Shown here piece by piece: positions 1-10,628 of a stretch of 64,000 nucleotides of DNA (position 1 is its first letter; every line of letters starts with the position of its first letter). The stretch comes from Prostheceraeus crozeri (taxonomy: Eukaryota > Platyhelminthes > Polycladida > Euryleptidae), in NCBI GenBank assembly GCA_907163375.1, contig CAJQUW010010471.1, positions 31,001-95,000 on the forward strand, written 5' to 3'. The notes under the pieces were generated by a model. That model had not been told where the DNA came from. It was given only the letters and a program-made list of their open reading frames with translations, and did no database searches. The position numbers and the translations under genes are program-made.

Positions 1-10
1 GCAGCGATAA

Positions 11-869
11 CACGAAGAAGATCTGGAAAACCGAATGGAGTTCGCAGAACAGGAGCTACAGCGCATCCAAGCCAACCCGAGCCATTTAGTGGAACTAACC
101 TGGTCCGATGAAGCTCACTTCCATCTGGATAGTGGTGTGAATCGCCACAATTGTCGTTATTGGGCCAACCAGAACCCTCACTGGATCAAGCAAGAGTCTA
201 TGCACTCGCCACGCACCACCGTCTGGGCGGCAATCAGCAAATCAGGTATCTACGGACCGTTCTTCTTCGACACCTCCGTCAACAAGGATCGGTATCTCAA
301 GATGCTACAGGAGGAATTTTGGCCAGCGGTGCAGTCGGACAGAAGAGGCAGGAGCATCATATTCATGCAGGATGGTGCACCTCCACACTGCGGACTTCCT
401 GTGCGTGAGTGGTTGACAGGGTGTCCACCCTATCTGAGAAAAAAAATTCGCGTACAATTCACGTACATTTTCATAATTTTCAAAATTCACGTACAATTCA
501 CGCACATACGTGAATTTCACGTACAGTGGACACCCTGGGTTGAACAAGAAGATGCCTAACAGATGCATGGGACATGGATCTCCTAACATGCCCTGGCCAC
601 CGCGTTCACCTGACCTGACGCCTTGCAATTTCTTCTTGTGGGGTTTTGTCAAGTCTAAGGTTTACCATACACGGCCAACATCCATGCAAGACCTGAAGGA
701 CCGCATCATACAAGCATTTCAAGAAGTGACAACTGAGATGTGTCGAGAAACTGCTCTGGCCTACCAAAAACGACTCGAATCCGTCCTCGAGAATGGAGGA
801 GGACACGTTGGTTCAATGACTACTAACACTTTTTTCTTATGTTTTTCATTTAATAAATATTTTCTATGA
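11..869 (+). pseudogene. Mariner-like (IS630/Tc1/mariner) transposase, interrupted by a MITE
   Basis: The translation shows the catalytic core of a DDE transposase that cuts and pastes its own DNA. WSDEAHFHLD holds the first Asp, MQDGAPPHC the second, and PPRSPDLTPCNFFLWG the third, followed by FVKSKVY. The frame is open from 11 to about 416 and resumes at 543, because a 121-bp element (417-537) sits in the middle. Without that insert the two halves join in frame at VREWLNKKMP. The spacing between the second and third Asp is then 37 residues, the same as in the element at 47246-48267 (DD37D pattern). The N-terminal helix-turn-helix part lies outside the window or is lost, since an in-frame stop sits at 8-10. 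An AATAAA follows at about 852. The inverted ends are not resolved; a possible right end lies near 1140-1160. Confidence 0.88.
417..537. mobile_element. 121-bp MITE with 12-bp perfect inverted ends and 6-bp target duplication
   Basis: The ends are CAGGGTGTCCAC (417-428) and its exact reverse complement GTGGACACCCTG (526-537). GGTTGA occurs directly before (411-416) and directly after (538-543), so it is a target duplication. The interior is AT-rich with repeated CACGTACAATTCACG-type words and codes for nothing. The CAG-type ends and the duplication resemble hAT-like non-autonomous elements, but 6 bp is shorter than the usual 8 bp of hAT. It inserted into the transposase gene around it and so is younger. 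Confidence 0.9.
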
Positions 870-1372
870 CATTTACCTTAATTCGTTTTGGTCATTATTG
901 ATAAAGACGTGGGGGGAAATAAAGGGAAAAGTTTATCATTAAATTTTACATGTTATGATACATTGTTGGTATGTCAATTTTACTACATGTCATTCGGTCA
1001 ATAGAATCAGAATTTTCTGACAATTCTCAGTACAACAGGTATAATCATCATAAATCCTATACTCCAAACTAGTGAGTCGAAATTTCATGACGATCGGATG
1101 AATATTTGAGGAGTAATGAAAGTCTAAAATCTGGCGGTTTACGTGCGCCACCCTGTACAACTTAGCGATATTTCGACGAAACATTGGAGGGCAGTGAGAA
1201 GACTTATCACTGGCTTAACGGATAAATTGTACATACAGAAGTACCGGTACTTACAATATACAAACTCACCTGTCACAAGATTGTAATCAAGGTTCCGTTC
1301 ACGAGCAGGCAGTACCAACATCAAGCTTCGCCAATTTTCATCCATACAATGAGTAGATAACTTTGACGTATA

Positions 1373-4004
1373 CAGATCACCCAGCCGATTCGAATTTTAA
1401 AAAAGTGGAAAAAAACGAATCTTAAACTTAGAAAAGCGAAAAAAAGCGAACCGAAAATTTTTACATCAAACAATGTAGAAGTGTTATAAAGACATCATAT
1501 GCCATCAACCCATGCATTACCACGAACACTGCGAACCTGTGTAGATTGCAAATATTACTTATACAAAAATGATAACTTGTCGGAGTACCACTTAGGAGGC
1601 ATTTTACTTGCATCTTGCTAAACGATTCGCAAATACACCGGACCATATTTATACATAAAGCTAGCTTTTGTATTCTATTAATGATCAGACATATAACCAG
1701 CAATCAATTCAGATTGCTTAGATTTTAGACAAATAATGTAGATTCCATGATTGTTTCATAGGATTGTTGAAACATAGTGTTGAAAAAAATCAAGAAAATA
1801 CTGCTAGAAACTTCAGCAATGAAGATGATTTTATAATTTCTGTGGTTAAGAAAATTTCTTTAGCTGTCATGCTTCCAACTGCTAAATTAGCCAGAAACTT
1901 TGAACATCTCTTTCATATGAATATTCCAAGGCATAAATTGATATTTTCAAGTATTTATTCGATAGGTGTCTGTTAACTATGACGAATAAAGGATACTTAC
2001 TAAGGTTCTACATCAATATGGCAATTATTTTATACAGTGATAGAATGTACACTAAAGGTTTCATCTGAAAATCATAGTAGTTTTTTCAGAACTCGCAAGT
2101 CTAATATCATGCTAATAACATTGCTTAATAGGATGCATTTTTGTAAAGGAAGATAATGCTCATAATTAAGCTATATTATTGGAGCAAAATTGATATTTTA
2201 GTAGATGGACAAACGTTGATTTAGATGTAAAAGTGTCAACTTGTATATTTACAATCAATGAATTTGATAATGCTCACCTTGATGCCCCATAGTGATTAGA
2301 TGATAACTATTTCAAAAATGGAATTTTTCCGACAATAGACGGCTGCCAAAGAGAGAAAATTATGCTGTCAGTGACTTACATTCGAGTGGGTTCTTTACAG
2401 ACCCTTTCCGTCAAGCTTTTGACTGTGAAGTGGGCCTATTCCAGAAATCAAAACTGCCTGTTATGAAACATATATTTTTACTTTTCAATCAAAACTTTAC
2501 AGTGTAAATATACATCAATATTATAAATCTAAATTGATGAAAGCCGACGATAAATTATTATGTTGGCTAAATCTTTGAAAATATTCCATAAAAAACTATC
2601 ACTATGCAGCCTACTTCAACGGCCAATTATCAAGATCATGCTCCATGGACGTCTACTAAAATCTGCAACCAAGTCTAAGCTTGGAATTGAATTGGAGACA
2701 GCCAATATTGAAAAACATTGACTTTATTTTTGTCTTCATTATTTTGTAATAAAGAACGAAAACGAAAATAAAATCAATGTCTCTCAATATTGGCTCTTTC
2801 CAATTCGATTCAAAACATGACAAATAGCCCAGACAATTTGTCTAAAACCAAGTCCAAGCTTTGCGATGCAAGGTTCTCATTGTCTTGGATCGTTGACACC
2901 ACTTTCTTTCGTTGAATTTTATGTGGGCATTCATATTTACTGGCGCATTTGCCAGAAGTCACGAGTTGTTGAAGCACACGAGATAAGTGGATACGTCATA
3001 GCTCATCACACAGACGCTATGAAAATACATTTACATAGCGGGTGAAGCATGACGTAATCAGTATGACTGCAGTAATGCAAACGGTAGTCAAATTAGTTAC
3101 AAAATAGTGCATTAGGCCTACTGGTACTTCTATTCTGCAATCTAAAACTCAGAAAGTTTCAGGTGGTTATACGACAATAGGCTACACATATCCGATCATA
3201 TCATGTCATATCATATCATATCCGATGTCTTTATCAGTAGATACAAGATGATTATTATACACATCAACTTTTTGACTAGTTACACGTACTTCACGAAAAT
3301 TACAGTGAAAGTGGCAGTGCAATAAAAAATTCAACAGAAAATATTCCATTGTGTATATCATCATCTCAATTTCTTAGGCCTATTTATCAACATTATGAAA
3401 TGCACCTCACTCATTCGCACGAACTGAACCGCTTGTTTCACTAATCCAACACCAGTCTTCCAAGAAAATTCGATAGTAGGCCTCACGTGTGTCTGGCAAG
3501 CCAGCATGGATTGATGTCTCGAATTCCTTGACTGATAAATTCGATGACATTCATTTGTAGCATGTAAACCGCATGTACTTTCAGCATGCATCAATTCAGA
3601 ATCGTGTAAAAGCTATAGCACCATGGCCTCAAAGTTACTGTAAAAATTGTGCATTTACCGGAACGCACTACGACAAGGCTTTGCCTTCAAGAATTGCTAC
3701 ATGACTTTTTTGGCTAATAAGGGCACATTTTCCAATGCCTATATAATATAGTTAAGATTATGCGATCCTCAAGATATGCCTTCAATTGTCAACACATGGA
3801 TGATAGCATGACTAAAGTAAAGGGCAACATGACAAAAAGTCATGTTGCGTTGTCAACATATAAAAAATGCCTGTACTACGAAACACTTTTTTCCTGCTCT
3901 ACCAAGAAAGCGAAAAAACGAATGCCACTCGATAAAAGCGAAAATTCAGGCATATTTTCGAAAAAGCGAAGAAAGGCGAAAAAAGCGAATGTCTGGGTGG
4001 TCTG
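1373..4004. mobile_element. Non-autonomous hAT-like element, 6-bp target duplication CGTATA
   Basis: The left end CAGATCACCCAG (1373-1384) matches the reverse complement of the right end, CTGGGTGGTCTG (3993-4004), with one mismatch. CGTATA flanks both sides (1367-1372 and 4005-4010). Inside each end the sequence turns into runs of GCGAAAAAAGCGAA-type words (about 1400-1455 and 3905-3990), in opposite orientation, as subterminal repeats would be. No transposase reading frame is recognisable in the 2.6 kb, so it is a non-autonomous or eroded copy. It contains a smaller foldback near 2681-2815. Confidence 0.75.
2681..2815. repeat. Small foldback inside the hAT-like element
   Basis: About 50 bp around 2683-2732 is repeated in reverse complement around 2762-2813, sharing GCCAATATTGA and CATTGA-TTTTATTTT words, with a short AT-rich loop. 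A nearly identical 15-bp direct repeat, ACCAAGTCTAAGCTT at 2670-2684 and ACCAAGTCCAAGCTT at 2848-2862, flanks it. It may be a tiny inserted MITE or a local duplication. It has no coding content. Confidence 0.55.
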
Positions 4005-4898
4005 CGTATAGTTCGTGCGTATGAAATGTAAACATGAAAATGATAATTGATGAATAGCCTACTAAAAGTGTGCAAGATCATAGCTTTCTAATGAAGTTGT
4101 TATTTAGAGGAGTTCAGCATTTCAAATTCATAGAGGGGAAAACATTCATAGTCGGCAATTCATTTTGATCAGTTAAGTATGAGGACATCATGAATGTGTA
4201 TGCGTAAGACAGCAAATGAACGACAGGCAAACAACCTTCTCAAAAAACCCATCGTTGGTTTAATAGCAATTTGTAGTGGCAAGACATTTATACGCGTACC
4301 ATTGGGAGGCCTCACAGCAACTAAGCATGCAAAAATAGGAGGATAAACTAGGTCTTGTAAAATGGGCAGAAAGAGAACAGTGAAGCTATTCTTCGAATAA
4401 TTTGTTTCTGCCTGCTTTCTGGAAGTTTTGCTGTTTTCTCGTAATGAACTGAAGTTTAAAATAAATACTAAGATTTCATTGAATTTTAATCAAGCGGCGT
4501 CGCCATGCGATTCTATAAGATTTCTGTATTCAATTAATGGCAAATAAATTTCGAATGCTTCAACCGAAGAAACAGCACTCAACTAGTACTTAAGGCAGGG
4601 AGAAGACAATTCATTAGCATATACATATGTTGATATATTACTTTCTAAGTTGAAATAATTACTGATAAATATTTATTAAAATAGGCCTGACAGTCTAATC
4701 AAATATATGTTTGACGAAAATAGGAAAATAGAAAAACAATCTTAAAAAACTTTGCTTCTCAAAACGTACTGAAAATTCAACAACCATAGAATAACCCTAC
4801 CCCCACCCTTCTGTTTCATAACGTTCTTGGACGAATCCCGAGACCTAATAACGTTCATGCCAAATTTCCGGAAGAATCTCACCCATGAATGTGGTACA

Positions 4899-7136
4899 CA
4901 GGGTGGCGGCCAGATCTCAAGCTTCAAATTTCCGGGCGATTCACGGGTTCTCTTACCGAATTTACACATCGTGACCATTTGCATTCCAATTACATCGCTC
5001 AAGAATTATCCGGATATTTCTTTAAGCTATTTTTATCACAACATTTGAAACATTTTCTGTTTGAATTTTGCCACTAAATTTTGACGCGTTAGATAATGAA
5101 CGATATTTGACTTCACCGCACTCAGTTATCAAAATTTTTGAATTCTGTGACCGCTGGTCCGTAAGTTTATAAACATGCGCTTTTCCTCATTGGCCTGCAC
5201 TCAATGAAGTCCTTGGGATCTGAATAATTTCATATCGACAGAAAAGGTAATTTCCTGAACTTTCCTAAGATAAAAATTCTTCATTTTCATCATCTGATTC
5301 ATAAAATTCTAGAAAGCTGTATTTAGACGATTTATCAGACTGAAATGTTCAAACATGTTAAGTTGAAGTAACAAATGACAAGCAACAACCATGATAGAAA
5401 ACCATGGTATCAAAATGTGCATGTTAATGCAATGGCACGATCCTATAAAGAAGTATCGACATGAGAAGCCAGGAAACTGCCACACTGGACGAAAAACGTA
5501 GACGCAACCTGTGCGGTTCTCGGGACAGAATTGAATAGGACCGACGTTCTCCCGCGTGTCGTAAAAGGCACTGTAATTGGCGAATCAAAGGGACCTTTTA
5601 CCACTGTAGCTCTGGTGTTGGCAGTCTGATAACTTTTTTCTCATTGCCCTTCATCGGTGGCTATACTAACTTGATATTGCGGAGGGATCCTGACAACCGA
5701 ATCTCAGATGTTGGGATATGCATCAAAGCTTTCAGAGCTTCATCCCCTGTGGCATATTATGACTTCTCCCTTTCCAAAGTCCCCTCAGCGATTGCCGCCG
5801 CCCTTCTTCGACGGTGGGGGTTGGGGCGGACTATCGGGAATGCTAACTACCCCGGTCAATGCTGTTCATCCTTGCCATGGCAGCACTGCGGTGGTATCGG
5901 AATGGCCATATCCTCACCAGCAGTGGGCATATATTTGCTTACTAGGTCTGTCGCTTTGTATTGTCTTGATACGAAGCCTCCTATCCACTGGACGGAGCCG
6001 GGTAAAACAACAACAATTGTAAACGTCAGAAGTACTCCAACTTATCAACCTTTTTGTATCAGTTTGCGCAGAAACAAAGGACACATGGCAACCGTCATAA
6101 AATTTGTGTCTGATGTTTCCAGCAAAGTCAGATATAATGCTGGAGAATGAAGGTCTTGATCTTTCTTGATTCAAATGATAGCGATGGCGGTTCAAATTAA
6201 CTATAGGTAAAAATTGCATGGAAAAAGTTATAAAAATAAAATTCATCAGTTGATGAAAATGAATTGCTTTTTGATCATTAGCGAGTACAAAATTGAATCT
6301 TTCTATCACTGCAATGCAGATCTCATAAGTAGTTCATGGCTACAAGCCACTGAATAAGGACCTGATTAGCTGTGCTTGTATAAAAAAATAGCTAAGCAGC
6401 TAAATGTGCGATTAAATGTGTAGGCCTACTTAAGTTTAATCAAAGAACTTTTATGGCTCTGATTACTTTCAAAACAATAGGCATAGTACCGGTAATGTCA
6501 TCAAGCTAATTCAGTACTCTTGAAAGATTTTATTTGACCGTCGATTAGTATTTCGGTGTACTTTGTTAAGAAACACATGTGTGTATATCGCCGTTAAACA
6601 CATGTATCCAGGTATTTAATGGCTGGGCCTTTTTTGCGCATATGGTATGAACTAGCAAAATGTGCTTGATTAGTTACTTAGAACGGTGTCTATTGATATA
6701 TTTCCCGCGTTTCTGGTATTGTCGGGACCGCATCAGAGAGCAAAATCTTTACCACTGGAAGAAACTCCGGATGGTTCCATAAACTAGCGACCCCGACATT
6801 TGGAAGCAGTGGTGTATACATAAGCCCCGTTGATTAGGTGGCCTTCTTGTCATGATTTAGAATGGCTTCGAACTCATGACTTAGCTTAGTCACTGACTTT
6901 CATTCGAAATTCCAACGAAAATTCTGATGCACTTTAATTTAATAGAAATAGTGGTTAAAAACAGCCATATTAATAACTGTTGAAATCCAAGATATTCTGC
7001 TCATTGAACTTAGTGGTAAGTAGTCACAAAATGGCATTGCCGGGCTATTTAGGAGCCACCTAATTGGCTATTTCACTAAAATTTAAGGGCGATTCCCGGG
7101 ACGCAACAAAATTCCCCGCAGTCGGCCGCCACCTTG
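4899..7136. mobile_element. hAT-like element with CAGGGTGGCGGCC end and 6-bp target duplication GGTACA
   Basis: The left end CAGGGTGGCGGCC (4899-4911) pairs with GGCCGCCACCTTG (7124-7136) with one mismatch. GGTACA flanks both ends (4893-4898 and 7137-7142). A GGGCGATTC-CGGG word recurs just inside each end. The interior holds no recognised transposase. An open frame at 5644-6150 resembles no family I know; the region about 5460-6020 is GC-richer and may be a remnant of another repeat. The ends resemble those of the MITE at 417-537 (CAGGGTG with a 6-bp duplication), suggesting a shared transposase source. Confidence 0.75.
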
Positions 7137-7142
7137 GGTACA

Positions 7143-9540
7143 GTTATCTTCCTAGAGTAAGAACTGCTACTTAGGCCTGCTCATATGGCAGGCATCTGAG
7201 ATGTCTTAATGCAGTGAAATAGCAATTGAAGAGATAAACAGTTCTAAATAATCTGGGAGTACATCATGCAAATATATTACCAACTGAGCAATTTTAGTAG
7301 GCCATCTCATCCCATTCAAACACGGACGAATGACAGGGTGGCTTCACTTATTTTCCGTCCAAGATTGCATCAAATTTGTAAAAATTTACCTTCTAATTGT
7401 TAATAAACAAGCCGCTTCACGCACTTATCACCACAACTACCGTAGAGGTGGTGTCTAGAATTACAGTTAAGTGATTTCCGACTGATTTTCATCGGTTATC
7501 GTAACTTTCGAGAATTTGCCACCGAAAAATATATAGGTGAGTGAAATTTTTCCATGAATCCTAGAATTCGGCTAAACTAGTGTAGTGTTGGCATGAGTGC
7601 CCAACTCCTAGATTATCTGCGGGCACAAGAAGTTTTGACATCGAGGTATTTGCCTGAATGGCAGATCCAAAAACCTGAAATTGAATTTTTCGGTTGAATA
7701 GTGAAATGCATTCGAGAGGAGCGAAGGTGATACGTCGGAGGGTGTACACAGTCAACACGAAATTGTACAAGAAACTAACAGTAGGAGAGATGAGAAGAAT
7801 ACCAGAATCCTGACTTGTAGAAAATCGTGCTCAGTAGATCTATGTTCTTTAGGCCTACATTTAACAAATTTCTGAAGAATTTGGGATGAAATTGAAATGA
7901 TAAAAAAAAGATCAATTGCAGTATTTTACAAATGAGTAAATGCTCGATAGGATATCAAGAACCAACTGTGTGCTTAGAAATAGCAGAAACACGTGAACTG
8001 AGGATGCAAATCATGTCTGTTAGACGGTTGACCAGGCTATATAGACGTCTAAAGTGCGCATCATTAATTGGCAAGATTCACTTTTCGGAGGAACTATCAC
8101 CATCTACAGGATCCGTAATTTGCTCAACTTGTAAGTAGCCTGTCGATGTACATGTCGTCTATACTGCCTCTCAAGTATTTACTTGATTATTTGTTGAAAT
8201 AGAAAATAATTTGCTAAAACACTAAACACAAAAATTAGGGCCCACATATAATTTGAATCACGTCTAGAAAGAAAGCACCATTGAAAAGACAAGAAATGAA
8301 AGGCAGTGATGGCTGCTACAACGGCTGAGTCGGTCCAATTTCGTTCTTGTGAATATCACATCGACTGAGCAGGTGACATTGATCGCATCATAAGTGAAAA
8401 GTAGAAAACATCTACACCAAATTGTCCACAAAAATATCAACCACAGAAAAAGATTCTAGAACAAAATAAGAATTGATCACAAACAGGGTTTCTTTTTTTG
8501 TTTTGGAGTAGTTCAAAACTATAGGAAATATGCTTCCCACGAATGGGGTCACAAAATTCCTCTAAGGCTAAAGGCGAGACAAGATAGAATCAGGACACAT
8601 CACTGTACATATTTCTTGCTACATTAAGTCACTTGGAGTCTTTTACAGCTGGGAAACACGAGGTGGGACAACAGACATGGTGTAGTGCTGTAAAAGCCAA
8701 AGATAATGTCTTTGGTAAAAGCTCAGCCGGTGCAATAGCCAAAACCGAAGTTGTATCGGCCCAGCCGGTGTAATAGCCGCTGCCTTAAACTGACTTCATC
8801 ATCTAATCACCAACCTTTACTTGAATTTTCAGCAATAACCCTATGACATTACCCATTGTAGCAAAGCATGTGGCTTTATTAAACAACTAAATCATAACTC
8901 TTAGAAAACCACGTGTCAAAAATAATTCTCGCACGAAATTAACACCACTAAAAACCGCCACAAACGTTTCAAATGATAACTAGGTTGATAATTCAAATGC
9001 CTGAACAAAAAAAATCGTGACCTCGCAAAACACTGGAGATAACTGCAAAAATGCAATTAGACCCCTGTTTTCACTCAAAACTTGTTAACGATTTTTATAG
9101 TTCTGACTTGAACGACAACTAATCAGTTATGCGCCAAATTATTTCTCGCGTTATTTGTGAAAAGAAAAACCGCGAGATCGTGATTCTCGTGAAACCCATT
9201 CAGAGCAATTTGCAAAAAAGCAGTATTGTCCCTATACTCGTAATGCTTTTTTGCTAGTCTAATTAGGCAACGAGAGAGATGCCACGATAATTGAATTATG
9301 TCCAATCTAGCTCCATATAAACAAGTAGTGTTAAATATCTTTGGTATTTTATGTAATACACTGAATCCGAAGAATTTGAATTGCCTTCTCTTAGATGTGA
9401 CCATCCGGATACGAGAAGAACAACTACTTATTCACACATATGCTAATTCTCAATGATCCATCTCTTGTTATTGACAAGTTTGCAGAAAGCAATAAGTCGC
9501 TTGAACTTCGTCTTATCACCTCATTCGTGACTTGCGATCA
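7143..9540. other. Non-coding stretch, no gene recognised
   Basis: The sequence is AT-rich with only short frames. A 68-codon frame at 7932-8138 ends just past a good splice-donor match (CTTGTAAGTAG near 8130), but its translation matches nothing known to me. Two CAGCCGGTG-AATAGCC direct repeats lie near 8720 and 8762. No transposon ends were identified. Confidence 0.5.
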
Positions 9541-9548
9541 CTACTTGT

Positions 9549-9608
9549 AAAAGACGTACAAACTACTACTACGAGTAAAGACGTACAAACTACTACTACG
9601 AGTAAAGA
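9549..9608 (+). repeat. 27-bp tandem repeat in the LINE 5' leader
   Basis: The unit begins GTAAAGACGTACAAACTAC and is 27 bp long. Two whole copies and the start of a third lie at the 5' edge of the LINE. Tandem repeats at LINE 5' ends often act as promoter monomers; here that is only an inference. Confidence 0.75.
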
Positions 9609-9830
9609 CGTATTCTGACCAACGCGGCAAAGGGGGAAGAGCAAGAGAGCAACAGGCGAAGCAAGGGAAAAAGACCGAACAAACCGAGCGCGGCAAGGGA
9701 GTTAGAGCGGACGCGACAAAGGAGGCGAGCAACTACGAAGGAGGATCTTTCAATCGATTAACGACAGAAAACGCGGCAAAAGAGAAGGAGCACAACGACC
9801 ACACAAGAGCGGACGCGGCAAAGCATCAAC

Positions 9831-10546
9831 GTGCACACGACCAATATGACCAAGAAGAACAGCAACACCGACTCCAATGAAGACATGATGAGGAGCATGA
9901 GGGAGTTCATGGAAAACGTCACCAAAATGATCAAGGATGGATTCGAGAAACAGTTAGAAGTCTTACAACACGAAATATTTGAAATGAAGGGCGAGCTCGA
10001 CCGGGAGAAGGAGGCAAGGAGAAGACTGGAGGAAGACAACCATAAGTTAAACGACGACATAAAGTATCTGAGAGCGAAGTGAGCTACCTGAATGGACGCA
10101 TCGACGAGATGGAGCAAGCGGAGAGAACGAGAGACATTGTTTTGAGCAACTGCGAACAACCGACCGGGGACATTAAAAAGCAACTGCAGCGCACGGTCAA
10201 CACTGCGCTGATGGGAGAAGTGTTACAAGACAGTGACATCGAGAGAGTGAGAGTGATCCCTGAAAGAAACGGAAAAGTAACTTTCATCGGTTCCCTCAGG
10301 ACAGAAGCCCTGAAGAAGGCCGTTTTATCTCACAAAAAATTGTTCGTGAAAAGAAACCTGTTCGTAAAAGAAAACCTTACGGAGAGTCGATACCTACTGT
10401 TCAGAGACACTAAGGAATTCGCCACAAAAAACAACTACAAATTCGTATGGACAAAAGACGGTAATGTGTTTTTGAGGAAAGATGAAAACTCACGGCACAT
10501 ACGTGTCAAAGATCGTACAACATTAGATCTTTGTGATGCGTACTAA
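9831..10546 (+). pseudogene. LINE ORF1 (coiled-coil RNA-binding protein), one frameshift
   Basis: The first part (9831-10082) starts MTKKNSNTDSNEDMM and becomes a long heptad-rich, charged coiled coil. The frame breaks at the TGA at 10080-10082, and the coil continues without loss in the next frame (SYLNGRIDEMEQAERTRD) through to 10546. The second part looks like an RRM/C-terminal nucleic-acid-binding module of LINE ORF1 proteins (RDIVLSN, then VTFIGSLRTEALKKAVL). Such proteins coat the element RNA as trimers. A one-base change accounts for the break. It lies 83 bp upstream of ORF2. Confidence 0.8.
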
Positions 10547-10628
10547 AAATGTCCAAATTACTTGTGTAAGAACTAATAATACTCGTAGTATTTTTTCGAA
10601 CAATAATTAGCAACAAATCAACACCAAT

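Noticed and set aside
5644-6150. 168-codon open frame in the 4899-7136 element
   Set aside because: The translation shows no domain or motif I know, overlaps other frames of similar length, and lies in a GC-richer patch that favours chance frames. Not called as a gene.
9758-10183. 141-codon minus-strand frame rich in Leu, Ser and Val
   Set aside because: It is the antisense of LINE ORF1; its hydrophobic look comes from reading the Lys/Glu-rich coiled coil backwards.
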